DNA of 64,000 nt from Austwickia sp. TVS 96-490-7B (GTDB lineage: Bacteria > Actinomycetota > Actinomycetes > Actinomycetales > Dermatophilaceae), in assembly GCF_019331795.1 (NCBI RefSeq), contig NZ_JAHPZL010000008.1:124001-188000 (forward strand), read 5' to 3'. The notes below the pieces were generated by a model that was not told the origin of the DNA, ran no database searches, and saw only the letters and a program-made list of their open reading frames with translations. A program made the position numbers and the translations under genes. Shown here piece by piece: positions 16,800-26,009 of the stretch. Position 1 is the stretch's first letter. The number at the start of each line of letters is the position of its first letter.

Positions 16800-17885
16800 T
16801 CAGCTGTCGCGAGCGGTGGCCAAATCAATCAGCTCAGTCAGCGCATGGCGGCCCTCGTCGGTGAGTTCTCGTGCCGCAGAAAGTGCTTGATGGGCCAGAG
16901 CGGTCTGTGCGTCAATGAGTTCTTCGTGGCGCGGCACTGCGCCGGATCGGCGGATCAGGTCGCGCAACCGATCGATGTCGCTGTCAGTGAGATCGGTGCA
17001 CCCCAGCCCTGCTGAGAGATCGGCCCGCCCGGTCTCATCGAGGCCGTCAAGTGCCAGGGCGAGCAGCACGGTCCGCTTCCCTTCGCGCAAGTCGTCGCCA
17101 GCTGGTTTGCCGGTGGTCGCTGGGTCGCCGAAGACACCGAGGACATCATCGCGCAACTGGAATGCTTCGCCGAGAGCCAGCCCGTAGGTGGAGAGTTGGT
17201 CTGCATCGTGAGCATCGACCCCGGCAGCGTTCGCGCCGATGAGCAGCGGATGCTCGATGCTGTATTTGGCGCTCTTGAAACGGACCACTTGACGGGCCTG
17301 GTCAATGCGGGCGGCAGTGTCCAGATGGTCCCAACCACGGGCGGAGACCAGGACGTCGAGGAACTGGCCGCCCATGAGTTGGGTGCGCATCATGTCGAAG
17401 GTCATTCGCGCCCTAGCCAATTGATCGGCTGGAAGGCCGCTTCCAGCGACCATTTCGTCTGTCCAGACCAGGCATAAGTCCCCAGCCAGGATCGCCCCGG
17501 AGATGCCGAAGCGGTCCGCCGATCCAGTCCATCCTTGCCGGTGATGTTCATCGGCGAGGGCACGGTGCGCGGTGGCCTGACCCCGACGGGTGGCACTGTC
17601 GTCCATGACGTCGTCGTGCAGGAGAGCCGCAGCTTGGAAGAGCTCCATCGCGGTCGCCACCGACAGGATCTGAGGCAGATGGGTCCCACCACCGGCGACA
17701 TATCCGCTGTGGCAAAACGCGGCACGTAACCGTTTACCACCGGCGAGAAGGCGTTCGACGGGGTCGACCAGACTCGCCATGTCCTCGCCCAGCTCGGAGA
17801 GAACTCTCCGTTGCCGGTCCATCTCGGAGTCGATCCTGTCCTGGACCTCCTTGCGGAAGTCGGCAAGATCCCATGCGATGCTCAA
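16800..17885 (-). CDS. Polyprenyl (geranylgeranyl) diphosphate synthase
   Basis: Trans-isoprenyl diphosphate synthase that extends allylic diphosphates with IPP, feeding menaquinone, carotenoid or cell-wall lipid synthesis. 361 residues. The first aspartate-rich motif is LLHDDVMDDS and the second is QLRDDVLGVFGD; the GGKRLRAAF basic motif and KSAKYSIEHPL block are present, all usual for short-chain synthases. The reading frame begins at TTG 17885, which has GGGAGG at correct spacing and no better start nearby. It is divergent from metF with about 60 bp between them. Product chain length is not determinable by eye. Confidence 0.9.
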   Translation of the reverse strand: MSIAWDLADFRKEVQDRIDSEMDRQRRVLSELGEDMASLVDPVERLLAGGKRLRAAFCHSGYVAGGGTHLPQILSVATAMELFQAAALLHDDVMDDSATRRGQATAHRALADEHHRQGWTGSADRFGISGAILAGDLCLVWTDEMVAGSGLPADQLARARMTFDMMRTQLMGGQFLDVLVSARGWDHLDTAARIDQARQVVRFKSAKYSIEHPLLIGANAAGVDAHDADQLSTYGLALGEAFQLRDDVLGVFGDPATTGKPAGDDLREGKRTVLLALALDGLDETGRADLSAGLGCTDLTDSDIDRLRDLIRRSGAVPRHEELIDAQTALAHQALSAARELTDEGRHALTELIDLATARDS

Positions 17886-17947
17886 ACGGTCCTCCCGGAT
17901 GCTGATCTTCCGAGCCTACGTGGTCGGTGTCTCTTACGCTGACGCTC

Positions 17948-19222
17948 ATGTCCCGTCCCAGCATTCCCGAGCTTCTCGAATCTGCTGAACCGACGTTCAG
18001 TTTCGAGTTCTTCCCGCCGAAGGACGACCGTGCGGAGTCCGTCTTGTGGGATGCCATCCGACGGTTGGAGCCGTTGTCCCCGGCATTCGTCTCGGTCACC
18101 TACGGTGCCGGCGGGTCCACCCGGGACCGGACGGTGCGGGTCACCGAGCGCATCGCGCATGAGACGACATTACGTCCGATGGCGCATCTGACCTGCGTCT
18201 CCTCCTCGAAGGACGAGCTGCGTGAGGTGGTTGGTCAGTACGCCGCCGGGGGTGTGCACGACGTGTTGGCGTTGCGGGGTGATCCACCGGGCGGTCCCGG
18301 GGCGTCCTGGACCGCCCACCCAGAGGGATTGAACCATGCCGAGGACTTAGTCCGGCTGATCCGTAGTTTGGGCGAGTTCACGGTGGGAGTCGCAGCATTC
18401 CCAGACACACACCCCGAGTCGGGGAGCCTGGAGGCGGACGCTGACGTTTTGGTGCGCAAATTTGAGGCTGGCGCCCGGTTCGCAGTCACCCAATTTGTCT
18501 TCGACCCGGACTCCTACCTGCGGTTGCGTGATTTGGTGGCACGCCGGGGGCATACCGAGCCGATCCTGCCGGGTCTGATGCCCGTGACATCGTTCGCACA
18601 GATACGTCGGATGGCTGAACTGTCCGGGACGGCGTTGCCTTCACCGGTGGTGGCCCGCTTGGCGCCCTTGGCTGATGACCCACCCGCGTTGCGGGCTGAA
18701 GGCGTGGCGGTGGCCATAGAGTTGGCTCGCCGCCTGCTCACTGAAGGGGCGCCGGGTCTGCATTTCTACACGATGAACAGGTCAACAGCGACACTGCAGG
18801 TGTATCGCGACCTGGTGGGGGCCGCGGAAGGGTCGGGGCTCAGTGCCACCGTGACGATGGGAGACCCGGTGCGCACCTCGGGGGGCGCGATTGTCCTGGC
18901 CCGACGGCTCGTTGAGGCGATGCGGGACCAGGACTGGGACCAGGTCGAGGTGATGCTCGCCGAACAAGTCGTGGTGGATCGGCCCGCGATGCGGTCCTCG
19001 TGGCGAGGCCGCGCTGACGTGGTCGCCCATCTGCGCTCAATTCCTGGAACACCTCGGGTGGAGAGGGTCGTTAATGACGCCGGGCGGCAGGTCGTGTGCT
19101 GGGTGGCCCGTGACGGCGGCAGTGACTGTGTGAGCAGACACGACGTGATGTTCCTGACTTTGGATCGCAACGGCCGGATCGATTCGATGGTGATCTTCCA
19201 GGAAGGAATGTCGCGTAGCTGA
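17948..19222 (+). CDS. metF: Methylenetetrahydrofolate reductase fused to a C-terminal SnoaL/NTF2-like domain
   Basis: Reduces 5,10-methylene-THF to 5-methyl-THF for methionine synthesis. Residues 1-295 are a complete MTHFR: FSFEFFPPKDD with the catalytic glutamate, VSVTYGAGGSTRDRT, HLTCV, DVLALRGDPP, FAVTQFVFD, and GLHFYTMNRS near the usual end. The protein continues to 424 residues. The extra 110 residues (VEAMRDQDWDQVEVMLAEQVV, SSWRGRADVVAHLRSI, HDVMFLTLDRNGRIDSMVIF) read as a small alpha+beta domain of the NTF2/SnoaL-like kind, where such domains bind small ligands or dimerise. The reading frame is continuous, so this is not a frameshift artefact. A GTG at 17927 would add seven residues. 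Confidence 0.88.
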   Translation: MSRPSIPELLESAEPTFSFEFFPPKDDRAESVLWDAIRRLEPLSPAFVSVTYGAGGSTRDRTVRVTERIAHETTLRPMAHLTCVSSSKDELREVVGQYAAGGVHDVLALRGDPPGGPGASWTAHPEGLNHAEDLVRLIRSLGEFTVGVAAFPDTHPESGSLEADADVLVRKFEAGARFAVTQFVFDPDSYLRLRDLVARRGHTEPILPGLMPVTSFAQIRRMAELSGTALPSPVVARLAPLADDPPALRAEGVAVAIELARRLLTEGAPGLHFYTMNRSTATLQVYRDLVGAAEGSGLSATVTMGDPVRTSGGAIVLARRLVEAMRDQDWDQVEVMLAEQVVVDRPAMRSSWRGRADVVAHLRSIPGTPRVERVVNDAGRQVVCWVARDGGSDCVSRHDVMFLTLDRNGRIDSMVIFQEGMSRS

Positions 19223-19352
19223 CGATCTTTTCCCAGCTGGGGATCCTTTTCAGGGCGTTGTCGGAGCTGACCTCTACGATTTCTCATCGAACACAGATTC
19301 GAAGACCGCGCCGTTGTTGAGGAGATCGCACCGGCAGGGAAAGGAGGGCTAC

Positions 19353-19682
19353 ATGCGACATGTCGACGAGCCGATCACGGTGTCACTCGGTGGGCCGGGC
19401 GCTGTCCGTTCACCCTTCGGCACCGACCCCGAAACGCCCAGCTCTTTCATCTGGCAAGGACGTTCGTACGTCGTGCGAGAGGTGACAGACCATTGGCACG
19501 GTCGCTTCCCTTGGTGGCGAGATCCCTCTGGCGACAAGTTCGCAGAGCCGACCGGCTCCCAGGGAGGCGACCTCTGCGAACAGGTGTGGCGGGTGCGAGC
19601 CGCACCGAGCGGGGCAGCCCAGACGATGACAGTCGACCTCGGCCACAGCTGCTCCTGGCGACTGCTACGAGCCGAGAGCTGA
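19353..19682 (+). CDS. DUF6504 family protein
   Basis: A 109-residue actinobacterial protein from ATG 19353 behind AAAGGAGG. The pattern PITVSLGG...SFIWQGRSYVVREVTDHWHGRFPWWRD with a later EQVWRVRA and LLRAES end is the DUF6504 layout. Members are commonly found near dinB or dnaE-type polymerase genes, which fits the DNA polymerase IV gene 1.5 kb downstream. A role in translesion synthesis is guessed from neighbourhood only. Confidence 0.8.
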   Translation: MRHVDEPITVSLGGPGAVRSPFGTDPETPSSFIWQGRSYVVREVTDHWHGRFPWWRDPSGDKFAEPTGSQGGDLCEQVWRVRAAPSGAAQTMTVDLGHSCSWRLLRAES

Positions 19683-19714
19683 CCGGCACGACCCGTCAGG
19701 AAAGGAGCCAGGAT

Positions 19715-20179
19715 ATGCCCACCATCACCCGGACACGCCACAGCACCGCAGATCACACTCGACTCGGCCAAGCCCTCGACCTCCTAGACCGGTCACACGG
19801 ATCGCTGATGCAGGCCTGCCACGCCGAACACACCACCGACAGATACGTCGCTGCTCACCTCGGAGCGTTACGTGCCGCCGCAGCCCTCATGGCAGCCAGA
19901 CCCGCCCCCACCCGACGGCAAGCGGCAATCCGCAACGTCTGGGCCCACCTCTGGGTCATCGCCCCGGAACTGGGGGAATGGTCCGACTATTTCGCGCTCG
20001 CCGGGAAACGCCGCGCTGAAGTCGAAGCCGGCGCAGTTCCCTCCCGCCGAGAAGCAGACGATCTTCTCCGCTCCGCCGAAGCCTTCATCTGCCTGGTTCA
20101 AGGAGCGCTGGGACTTCCCGTAGACCTCGCCCTGTCCCAAACCCCACTGGTCGCATCAGCCTGCCACCGGTCCAGCTGA
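19715..20179 (+). CDS. SAV_6107 family HEPN domain protein
   Basis: A 154-residue mainly helical protein from ATG 19715 (AAAGGAGCC upstream). Blocks ALDLLDRSHGSLMQACHAEHTTDRYVAAHLGALRAAAALMAAR, VWAHLWVIAPELGEWSDYFA and EADDLLRSAEAFICLVQGALG match the SAV_6107-type HEPN family of Streptomyces. HEPN proteins can be RNases or nucleotide-binding; the Rx4-6H RNase motif is not obvious here. It lies 32 bp after the DUF6504 gene and is probably in the same transcript, in a cluster that leads to dinB. Confidence 0.82.
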   Translation: MPTITRTRHSTADHTRLGQALDLLDRSHGSLMQACHAEHTTDRYVAAHLGALRAAAALMAARPAPTRRQAAIRNVWAHLWVIAPELGEWSDYFALAGKRRAEVEAGAVPSRREADDLLRSAEAFICLVQGALGLPVDLALSQTPLVASACHRSS

Positions 20180-20323
20180 CCATCGCCACACCCAAACCGA
20201 GTCCGCCACGACGGCCAAGCCAGGGCATTAGGCTGACAGCACGACGGACACACCGTCCGGGGTGGTGCTCCCCGGCACGATCAGCGGGTCATGGCCACGC
20301 CATCACCCCAGAGGAGGACCCCA

Positions 20324-21106
20324 ATGCCTGAGGAACATCGCCGCAACCGCCGTAGCTCCCTGGCCACCTCCCCCCGGACCGCGCTGCTCTGGGAGCGCAT
20401 CCACCAGGTCGTCCACGACAGCCAGCATCGACTCGGCCGACCATTGCGAGTCGTTGACCTCGGCGGCGGCACCGGTGGGATCGCCGTACCGTTGGCAGCG
20501 CTGGGACATGACGTGACCGTCGTCGACCCCAGTCCCGACGCCCTAGCTTCCCTCGAACGCCGCGTCCGCGAAGCCGACAATCAACAGGCCGCGTCTCACC
20601 TGACCTCAGTCCAAGGTGACTCCGCCACCCTGGCCCACCTCGACCTTGGACACGGCGCTGACCTGATCACATGCCACGGCGTCCTCGAACTCGACGACGA
20701 ACCCACCACAGTGCTGCGAGACATCAGCACAGCGCTCGCTCCCCAAGGGATGCTCAGCCTCCTCGTCGCACAGCGCACCGCCGTTGTCCTTGCCCGGGCG
20801 CTCGCGGGACGTTTCGCCCAGGCACGTACAGCATTGACCAGCACGGATGGCCGGTACGGCGATGGAGACCCCCTGCCGAGACGTTTTGATGCCGCCACCG
20901 TGTTGACTTTGGTGGACGAGGTGGGACTGACTGTCGTGGACTCTCAAGGGTTGCGGGTCTTCACTGATTTGGTGCCGTCGGCTTTCCTCGACACCGACGC
21001 TGAACGGGAGGCGTTGCTGGCCTTAGAACGCGCCATCTCCACCCACCCTGATCGGGATTTGTTGGGACGGCTGGGCAGTGCGTTGCACGTGTTGGCTCGT
21101 CGGTGA
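20324..21106 (+). CDS. Class I SAM-dependent methyltransferase
   Basis: A 260-residue protein with ATG 20324 behind GAGGAGG. Motif I is RVVDLGGGTGGIAVPLAALGHDVTVVDPSPDALASL, with the acidic ribose-binding aspartate of VVDPS at the end of strand two; the later GADLITCHGVLEL and ALAPQGMLSLLV are motifs post I and III. Resembles SmtA/UbiE-like small-molecule or tRNA methyltransferases placed next to dinB in many actinobacteria. Substrate unknown. Confidence 0.87.
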   Translation: MPEEHRRNRRSSLATSPRTALLWERIHQVVHDSQHRLGRPLRVVDLGGGTGGIAVPLAALGHDVTVVDPSPDALASLERRVREADNQQAASHLTSVQGDSATLAHLDLGHGADLITCHGVLELDDEPTTVLRDISTALAPQGMLSLLVAQRTAVVLARALAGRFAQARTALTSTDGRYGDGDPLPRRFDAATVLTLVDEVGLTVVDSQGLRVFTDLVPSAFLDTDAEREALLALERAISTHPDRDLLGRLGSALHVLARR

Positions 21107-21161
21107 CGTGATCGCTGGAGCGCACCGATCTCTCGCGGTCAGACCCGGCGGGTGATCTGCG

Positions 21162-22409
21162 GTGAGCAGGCGACGGTTCGCAGTTCCCCGCCGTATGGCG
21201 AGCGGCCCGCTGGATGACACCGGGTGCACCGTGTTGCATGTCGACATGGATGCTTATTACGCGTCGGTGACCTTGTTGGAGCATCCTGACCTGCAGGGTA
21301 TCCCGGTGATCATCGGTGGAGGCGGGCGCGGGGTGGTCCTGTCTGCGACGTATGAGGCCAGGGAGTTCGGGGTGACATCGGCGATGCCGATGGCACGGGC
21401 GCGGCAGCTATGCCCGCAGGCTGTGGTTATCCCCCCAGATCATGGCCGTTATGCCGAGGTCTCTCGGTCGGTGATGGAGGTGTTCCGTGCGATCACCCCG
21501 TTAGTGGAGCCGTTGAGTCTGGACGAAGCGTTCCTTGATGTTTCCGGAGCAGTGCGTCGTCTTGGCTCACCGATGACGATCGGGCAGTCGATCCGGGCAA
21601 CGGTGCATAGCCGGGTGGGTATTACCTGTTCGGTCGGTGCGGCATCGACGAAATTCGTGGCGAAGATTGCCTCTGGTCTGGCCAAACCAGACGGGATGGT
21701 CGTCGTACCTCCGCTGGAGGCGGTGTCTTTTGTGCAGCAGCTTCCGGTGGGTGCGTTGTGGGGGGTGGGGGATCGCACTGAGGAAGTTTTGCTGGGGATG
21801 GGCCTGCACACGGTGGCCGATATTGCTCACACCCCAGTGGAGACGCTTCAGCGAGCGCTGGGGCAGATGGGGGTGAGTTTGCACGAGTTCGCGTGGGCTC
21901 GTGATCCTCGCCCGGTGACTCCGGTACGTCGGGAAAAGAGTGTGGGCGCCGATCGGACGTTTCCGGTGGACCTGGATGATTCGGAGGAGGTACGCCGTCA
22001 GCTTCTGGCGTTGGCGGAGAGGACTGCAGCTCGGGCCAGATCTCATGCCGTGATGGGGCGCACGGTGAGCTTGCGGGTGCGTTTTGCCGATTTTTCTACC
22101 GTGACTCGTTCCCGGACGTTGTCGGTACCCACTGATGTCACTAGGGAGGTGTATGCGACGGTGTGCCGGTTGTATGACGAGTTGTCACCGTCGAGCGCTC
22201 GGATTCGACTGCTCGGTGTCCGGTTGGAGGGGCTGGTGGCCGCGGAAGGTACGCCGGTGCAGGGCTTGCTTGATGAGCCTGAGCATGGCTGGCGGGATGC
22301 TGATCGGGCGGTGGATCAGGCGGTTGCCCGGTTTGGGTCTGGGGTGGTGCGTCCGGCGTCGTTAATGCCGTCGGCAGGGGAGGAGACGGAGCGCCGTCGG
22401 GCGCACTGA
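21162..22409 (+). CDS. dinB: DNA polymerase IV (Y-family)
   Basis: Error-prone translesion DNA polymerase. Starts at GTG 21162; 415 residues. Catalytic acidic motifs are VLHVDMDAYYASV and the later LSLDEAFLDVSG; the steric-gate region lies in the YYASV segment. TCSVGAASTKFVAKIASGLAKPDG, the helix-hairpin-helix GVGDRTEEVLLGMGLHTVADIA and the little-finger domain (GRTVSLRVRFADFSTVTRSRTL) are complete. The extreme C-terminus lacks an obvious beta-clamp binding motif (QxxLxLF type) that I can point to. Confidence 0.93.
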   Translation: MSRRRFAVPRRMASGPLDDTGCTVLHVDMDAYYASVTLLEHPDLQGIPVIIGGGGRGVVLSATYEAREFGVTSAMPMARARQLCPQAVVIPPDHGRYAEVSRSVMEVFRAITPLVEPLSLDEAFLDVSGAVRRLGSPMTIGQSIRATVHSRVGITCSVGAASTKFVAKIASGLAKPDGMVVVPPLEAVSFVQQLPVGALWGVGDRTEEVLLGMGLHTVADIAHTPVETLQRALGQMGVSLHEFAWARDPRPVTPVRREKSVGADRTFPVDLDDSEEVRRQLLALAERTAARARSHAVMGRTVSLRVRFADFSTVTRSRTLSVPTDVTREVYATVCRLYDELSPSSARIRLLGVRLEGLVAAEGTPVQGLLDEPEHGWRDADRAVDQAVARFGSGVVRPASLMPSAGEETERRRAH

Positions 22410-22613
22410 CTCGCCGTTGGTGGTGTCAACCCCATATCGATCAATCGGCTTGGCCGCCCCGGCTACCGCGGCGGGGATTGTCCGCTTATCCTGGTGAGAC
22501 CGACAGCACACTGTGTCGGCGTCCGGCACGCGCGACCACTCTCCTCCGGTGGACTGGCGGTAGGTGACGGGCCGGGGCCGCGCCGGGGTGCGCAGATGTG
22601 TAGGGAGGTCAGC

Positions 22614-23012
22614 ATGCCGCTGTCAGAGCACGAGCAGAAGCTGCTCGACCAGATGGAACGGGCTCTCTACGCGGAAGACCCGAGTTTTGCTTCGCAGATG
22701 AAGGGACGTGGTGGTCCGACATCCCGGACCCGGCACATCCTGGGCGGTGTCGCCGCGATTTTAGGGCTGGCCCTGGTGGTGGTCGGAGTGAGTATGGCTT
22801 CGATCCCCCTGGGAGTGTTGGGCTTCGCCGTCATGATCGGTGGGGTGATCTGGGCGTTGACGCCATCCGCGAGTGGAACTGCTGGTCGGCAGGCACCAGC
22901 AGGGAATCGTCAGCCACGTCCGTCACAGAGTCGCAAGCAACGGCCTGGCGGCAATTTCATGGGCAGGATGGAGCAGCGTTGGGAGAAGCGTCGCCGCGAG
23001 GGTGAACTCTGA
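22614..23012 (+). CDS. DUF3040 membrane protein
   Basis: A 132-residue actinobacterial protein from ATG 22614 behind AGGGAGG. It begins MPLSEHEQKLLDQMERALYAEDPSFA, the family's signature, followed by two membrane helices (HILGGVAAILGLALVVVGVSM; IPLGVLGFAVMIGGVIWALT) and a basic tail rich in Gln, Arg and Lys. Function unknown; DUF3040 genes sit near cell-division loci in some genomes. The gene ends before a perfect palindrome that likely terminates it. Confidence 0.9.
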   Translation: MPLSEHEQKLLDQMERALYAEDPSFASQMKGRGGPTSRTRHILGGVAAILGLALVVVGVSMASIPLGVLGFAVMIGGVIWALTPSASGTAGRQAPAGNRQPRPSQSRKQRPGGNFMGRMEQRWEKRRREGEL

Positions 23013-23104
23013 CCTTGAATGTGGTGAGCCCCCCGGTGTGGCTGTCATGCGGGGGCTATGAGCTTACGGCTGTGATCGCCATCGAGCGATAGATCTGACG
23101 ACAG

Positions 23105-23134
23105 TGATGCCGACCACCATGGTGGTCGGCATCA
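23105..23134. terminator. Perfect 30-bp palindrome, likely bidirectional terminator
   Basis: 15+15 bp self-complementary sequence centred on CATG, between the converging DUF3040 and DUF7455 genes. As RNA it forms a 13-bp stem with a CAUG loop. No T-run follows on either strand. Confidence 0.6.
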
Positions 23135-23193
23135 GCACGTCAGTGGCCCTAGCCCGCCTGACAAACCGTCGACACGTCAGGTCGATGTGCTGA

Positions 23194-23400
23194 TCAGTCA
23201 ATAGCTGGTTGGGTGAGGCGGTCGGTCTCGTCGTCGATCGCTACTGCGACATCAGACAGGGCCGGGAGGTGCTGGCGGGCGTGGTGGGCGCAGAAAAGCA
23301 GTTCTCCACCGGAAGCCAGGCGTGCACGCACATACGCCTGGGCTCCACACCGGTCGCAGCGGTCTGCGGCGGTGAGGGTGCTAGCGAGTGCAGTAGCCAC
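23194..23400 (-). CDS. DUF7455 family small zinc-ribbon-like protein
   Basis: A 68-residue protein. The start is GTG at 23400, preceded by GGAAGGG; the frame stays open upstream but without conservation. It contains LTAADRCDRCGAQAYVRARL and, 20 residues on, ELLFCAHHARQHLPAL, giving CxxC...CxHH as candidate metal ligands. Such proteins are found in actinobacteria beside sigma factor and topoisomerase genes. Function unknown. Confidence 0.82.
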   Translation of the reverse strand: MATALASTLTAADRCDRCGAQAYVRARLASGGELLFCAHHARQHLPALSDVAVAIDDETDRLTQPAID

Positions 23401-23807
23401 GTCTACCCTTCCTGGCACGTTTCTCAGTCGGTTCCGTGGCCCCGGGTGGGCCACGTCGGTCACGTGCGCTTCGTAGGCACCAACAGTCAAACACGATCGA
23501 GTGTTCCCTGCCGAACTGTCCGCGTTCACCCGGATGGGTGTGTACGGGCGGGTTCGGGTGATGTTCTTCGCCGTTGGTGTCGACGCCTCCTCATCGACTC
23601 CTTCGGGGCGAGTAGAAGAGCTTTGGGAGCGAAACCCGCCAGCCGGGCGACAAACGGTTGTGGGGTTGGTTGTCCTGCAGCTCAGGGATGTCTAGGACAG
23701 GTCGGTCAGTGGCGGTGAGGTGGTGATGGTCGGTGTCGTCGGTGGGGCGGGCTACCCTGAACGACGACCGTTCCCCCACGGTCCACCTGCAGAGAGGAAA
23801 CGCATCC
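23401..23807. other. Divergent intergenic region before parE
   Basis: 407 bp with no supported gene between DUF7455 (minus) and parE (plus). Short open frames on both strands lack ribosome sites and codon bias. A TACCCT at about 23752 could be the -10 of the parE promoter, and TTGACT on the minus strand near 23487 a -35 for DUF7455, but neither is well supported. Confidence 0.4.
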
Positions 23808-25931
23808 GTGGCCGTCACCACCGCCTCCGCCAGCCCGGGCAGTTACAGCGCCCGTCACCTTCAGGTCCTGGAGGGGCTGGAAGCGGTCCGAAAGAGACCA
23901 GGTATGTACATCGGTTCGACCGATGGCCGAGGGTTGATGCATTGCTTGTGGGAGATCATCGATAACGCTGTCGACGAGGCATTGGGTGGTTTCTGCAGCA
24001 AGATCCAGGTGGTGTTGTACGAGGACGGCTCAGTGGAGGTGCGCGACGACGGTCGCGGCATCCCGGTCGATGTGGAGCCGCGGACCGGTCTGTCAGGCGT
24101 GGAGGTGGTCTTCACGAAGTTGCATGCCGGCGGCAAGTTTGGTGGTGGAAGCTACACCGCGTCTGGTGGTTTGCATGGCGTGGGTGCTTCCGTGGTCAAC
24201 GCCCTGTCAGAGCGGTTGGACGTTCACGTTGATCGTGGTGGCAAGACGTACGCGATGAGTTTTCATCGCGGTGAGCCGGGGGTCTTCGCTGACGGCCCGA
24301 AAGGTCCTGGTTTGGATGGCGAGTTCGCGCCGTACGTTGAGGGCAGCGAATTGCGGATCGTGGGCAAGACCAAACGTGGGGTGACTGGTAGCCGGGTCCG
24401 GTATTGGGCGGATCGGCAGATTTTCCTCGCTGAGGCGGAGTTCGCGTACGACGATCTGATCGCCCGGGCTCGTCAGACCAGCTTCTTGGTGCCTGGGTTA
24501 GAGCTGGTCATCAGGGACGAGCGTCGGCTGGCTGGCACTCCTGGGGCTGATGGGCCTCATGAAGAGGTGTTCAAGCACGATGGCGGGATCAGCGAGTTCT
24601 GTGACTTCTTGGCTCCGGACACTCCGGTCACTGACGTGTGGCGTCTGCAGGGCGTAGGGCATTTCACTGAGCGGGTGCCGGTGTTGGACGCTCGGGGGCA
24701 CATGACTCCCACTGACGTCGACCGCGAATGTCACGTTGATGTGGCGTTGCGGTGGGGCACAGGGTATGAATCGCGTACAGAAGCGTTCGTCAACATTATT
24801 CACACGCACAAGGGCGGGACGCACCTGGGCGGTTTTGAAGCGGCCTTAGTGAAAGTCTTCCGTAAACAGTTGGAGGACAACGCTCGTCGCTTGAAAGTCG
24901 GTGGGGACAAAGTCGAGAAAGACGACATCCTTGCTGGTATGACTGCCGTGGTGACGGTGCGTCTGGCGGAGCCTCAGTTTGAGGGGCAGACCAAGGAGGT
25001 CCTGGGTACTAGTGCGGTGCGGGGGATCGTCGCACGCGTTGTGGAAAAACAGCTGGTGGCTCGATTGACGTCCGCGAAACGCGATGACAAAGTCCAGGCG
25101 AGTCAGCTGCTGGAGAAGATCGTCGCGGAGATGAAATCCCGGATTTCTGCCCGCACGCACAAGGAAAATCAACGCCGTAAAAATGCGTTGGAAACCTCCA
25201 CGTTGCCGCCGAAACTTGCAGACTGTCGCAGCAATGACATCGACCGGACTGAGCTGTTCATTGTCGAAGGTGACTCAGCTTTGGGCACGGCTAAGCTGGC
25301 GCGGGACAGTGATTTCCAAGCGTTGCTGCCCATTCGAGGCAAGATCCTCAACGTGCAGAAAGCCTCCGTGGGAGACATGCTAAAAAATGCCGAGTGCGCA
25401 TCGATTATTCAGGTCGTCGGCGCTGGCGTGGGTCGCAGTTTTGATTTGGATGCTGTGCGTTACGGGAAGATCGTCATCATGACCGATGCGGACGTTGATG
25501 GCGCCCACATTAGGACGTTGCTACTGACGTTGTTCTTCCGATACATGCGACCGCTGGTCGCGGCGGGCCGAGTGTATGCAGCTGTGCCGCCGCTGCATCG
25601 CATCGAAGTGGTCAACCCTGGGTCGAAGAAAAACGAACTGATTTACACCTACAACGAAGCTCAGATGCGGGCCACGATGACTCGGCTACGCAAATCTGGG
25701 CGCAACGTGAAAGAACCTCAACGATATAAGGGCCTGGGGGAGATGGACGCCCACCAGTTGGCTGAGACCACAATGGATCGAGGCGCCCGGACTTTACGGC
25801 GGGTGACCTTGGCCGACGCTGAAGCAGCTGAGCGCGTGTTTGCGCTGCTCATGGGTAGTGATGTCGCTCCACGGAAAGATTTCATCGTGGAGGCAGCTCA
25901 CGATCTGGATCGTGAACGGATCGACGCCTGA
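23808..25931 (+). CDS. parE: DNA topoisomerase IV subunit B (GyrB-like ATPase subunit)
   Basis: Type IIA topoisomerase ATPase subunit that works with ParC. GTG 23808 follows AGAGAGGAAA; 707 residues. GHKL ATPase motifs are EIIDNAVDEA, VRDDGRGIPVD and SGGLHGVGASVVNALS; the TOPRIM domain has FIVEGDSALGTAKLARDSDFQALLPIRGKILNVQK and TDADVDGAHI. EGDSALGTAK rather than EGDSAGGSAK and the overall similarity to the second Streptomyces gyrB paralogue favour ParE over gyrase. Its partner parC lies 16 kb downstream on the other strand. Confidence 0.88.
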   Translation: MAVTTASASPGSYSARHLQVLEGLEAVRKRPGMYIGSTDGRGLMHCLWEIIDNAVDEALGGFCSKIQVVLYEDGSVEVRDDGRGIPVDVEPRTGLSGVEVVFTKLHAGGKFGGGSYTASGGLHGVGASVVNALSERLDVHVDRGGKTYAMSFHRGEPGVFADGPKGPGLDGEFAPYVEGSELRIVGKTKRGVTGSRVRYWADRQIFLAEAEFAYDDLIARARQTSFLVPGLELVIRDERRLAGTPGADGPHEEVFKHDGGISEFCDFLAPDTPVTDVWRLQGVGHFTERVPVLDARGHMTPTDVDRECHVDVALRWGTGYESRTEAFVNIIHTHKGGTHLGGFEAALVKVFRKQLEDNARRLKVGGDKVEKDDILAGMTAVVTVRLAEPQFEGQTKEVLGTSAVRGIVARVVEKQLVARLTSAKRDDKVQASQLLEKIVAEMKSRISARTHKENQRRKNALETSTLPPKLADCRSNDIDRTELFIVEGDSALGTAKLARDSDFQALLPIRGKILNVQKASVGDMLKNAECASIIQVVGAGVGRSFDLDAVRYGKIVIMTDADVDGAHIRTLLLTLFFRYMRPLVAAGRVYAAVPPLHRIEVVNPGSKKNELIYTYNEAQMRATMTRLRKSGRNVKEPQRYKGLGEMDAHQLAETTMDRGARTLRRVTLADAEAAERVFALLMGSDVAPRKDFIVEAAHDLDRERIDA

Positions 25932-25975
25932 GCGGGCTCGGGCGCTCAGTATGAGCTGACAGTTCTGCTGTGAAG

Positions 25976-26009
25976 GGTGGCGGGTCAAGGCAGATGCCGA
26001 CCCGCCACC
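25976..26009 (+). terminator. Hairpin terminator after parE
   Basis: Perfect 11-bp inverted repeat (arms 25976-25986 and 25999-26009, GGTGGCGGGTC) about 45 bp after the parE stop; AAGG/CCTT flanks extend the pairing imperfectly. Confidence 0.65.

Noticed and set aside
17886-17947. SAM or cobalamin riboswitch before metF
   Set aside because: Only about 60 bp separate metF from the divergent prenyl synthase gene, too short for either riboswitch, and no conserved core was seen.
23808-25931. Calling the GyrB-like and GyrA-like genes DNA gyrase
   Set aside because: EGDSALGTAK in the TOPRIM region, the missing GyrA box, separation of the genes and the neighbouring gene order all fit the topoisomerase IV-type paralogues; gyrase genes normally sit near dnaA/recF.
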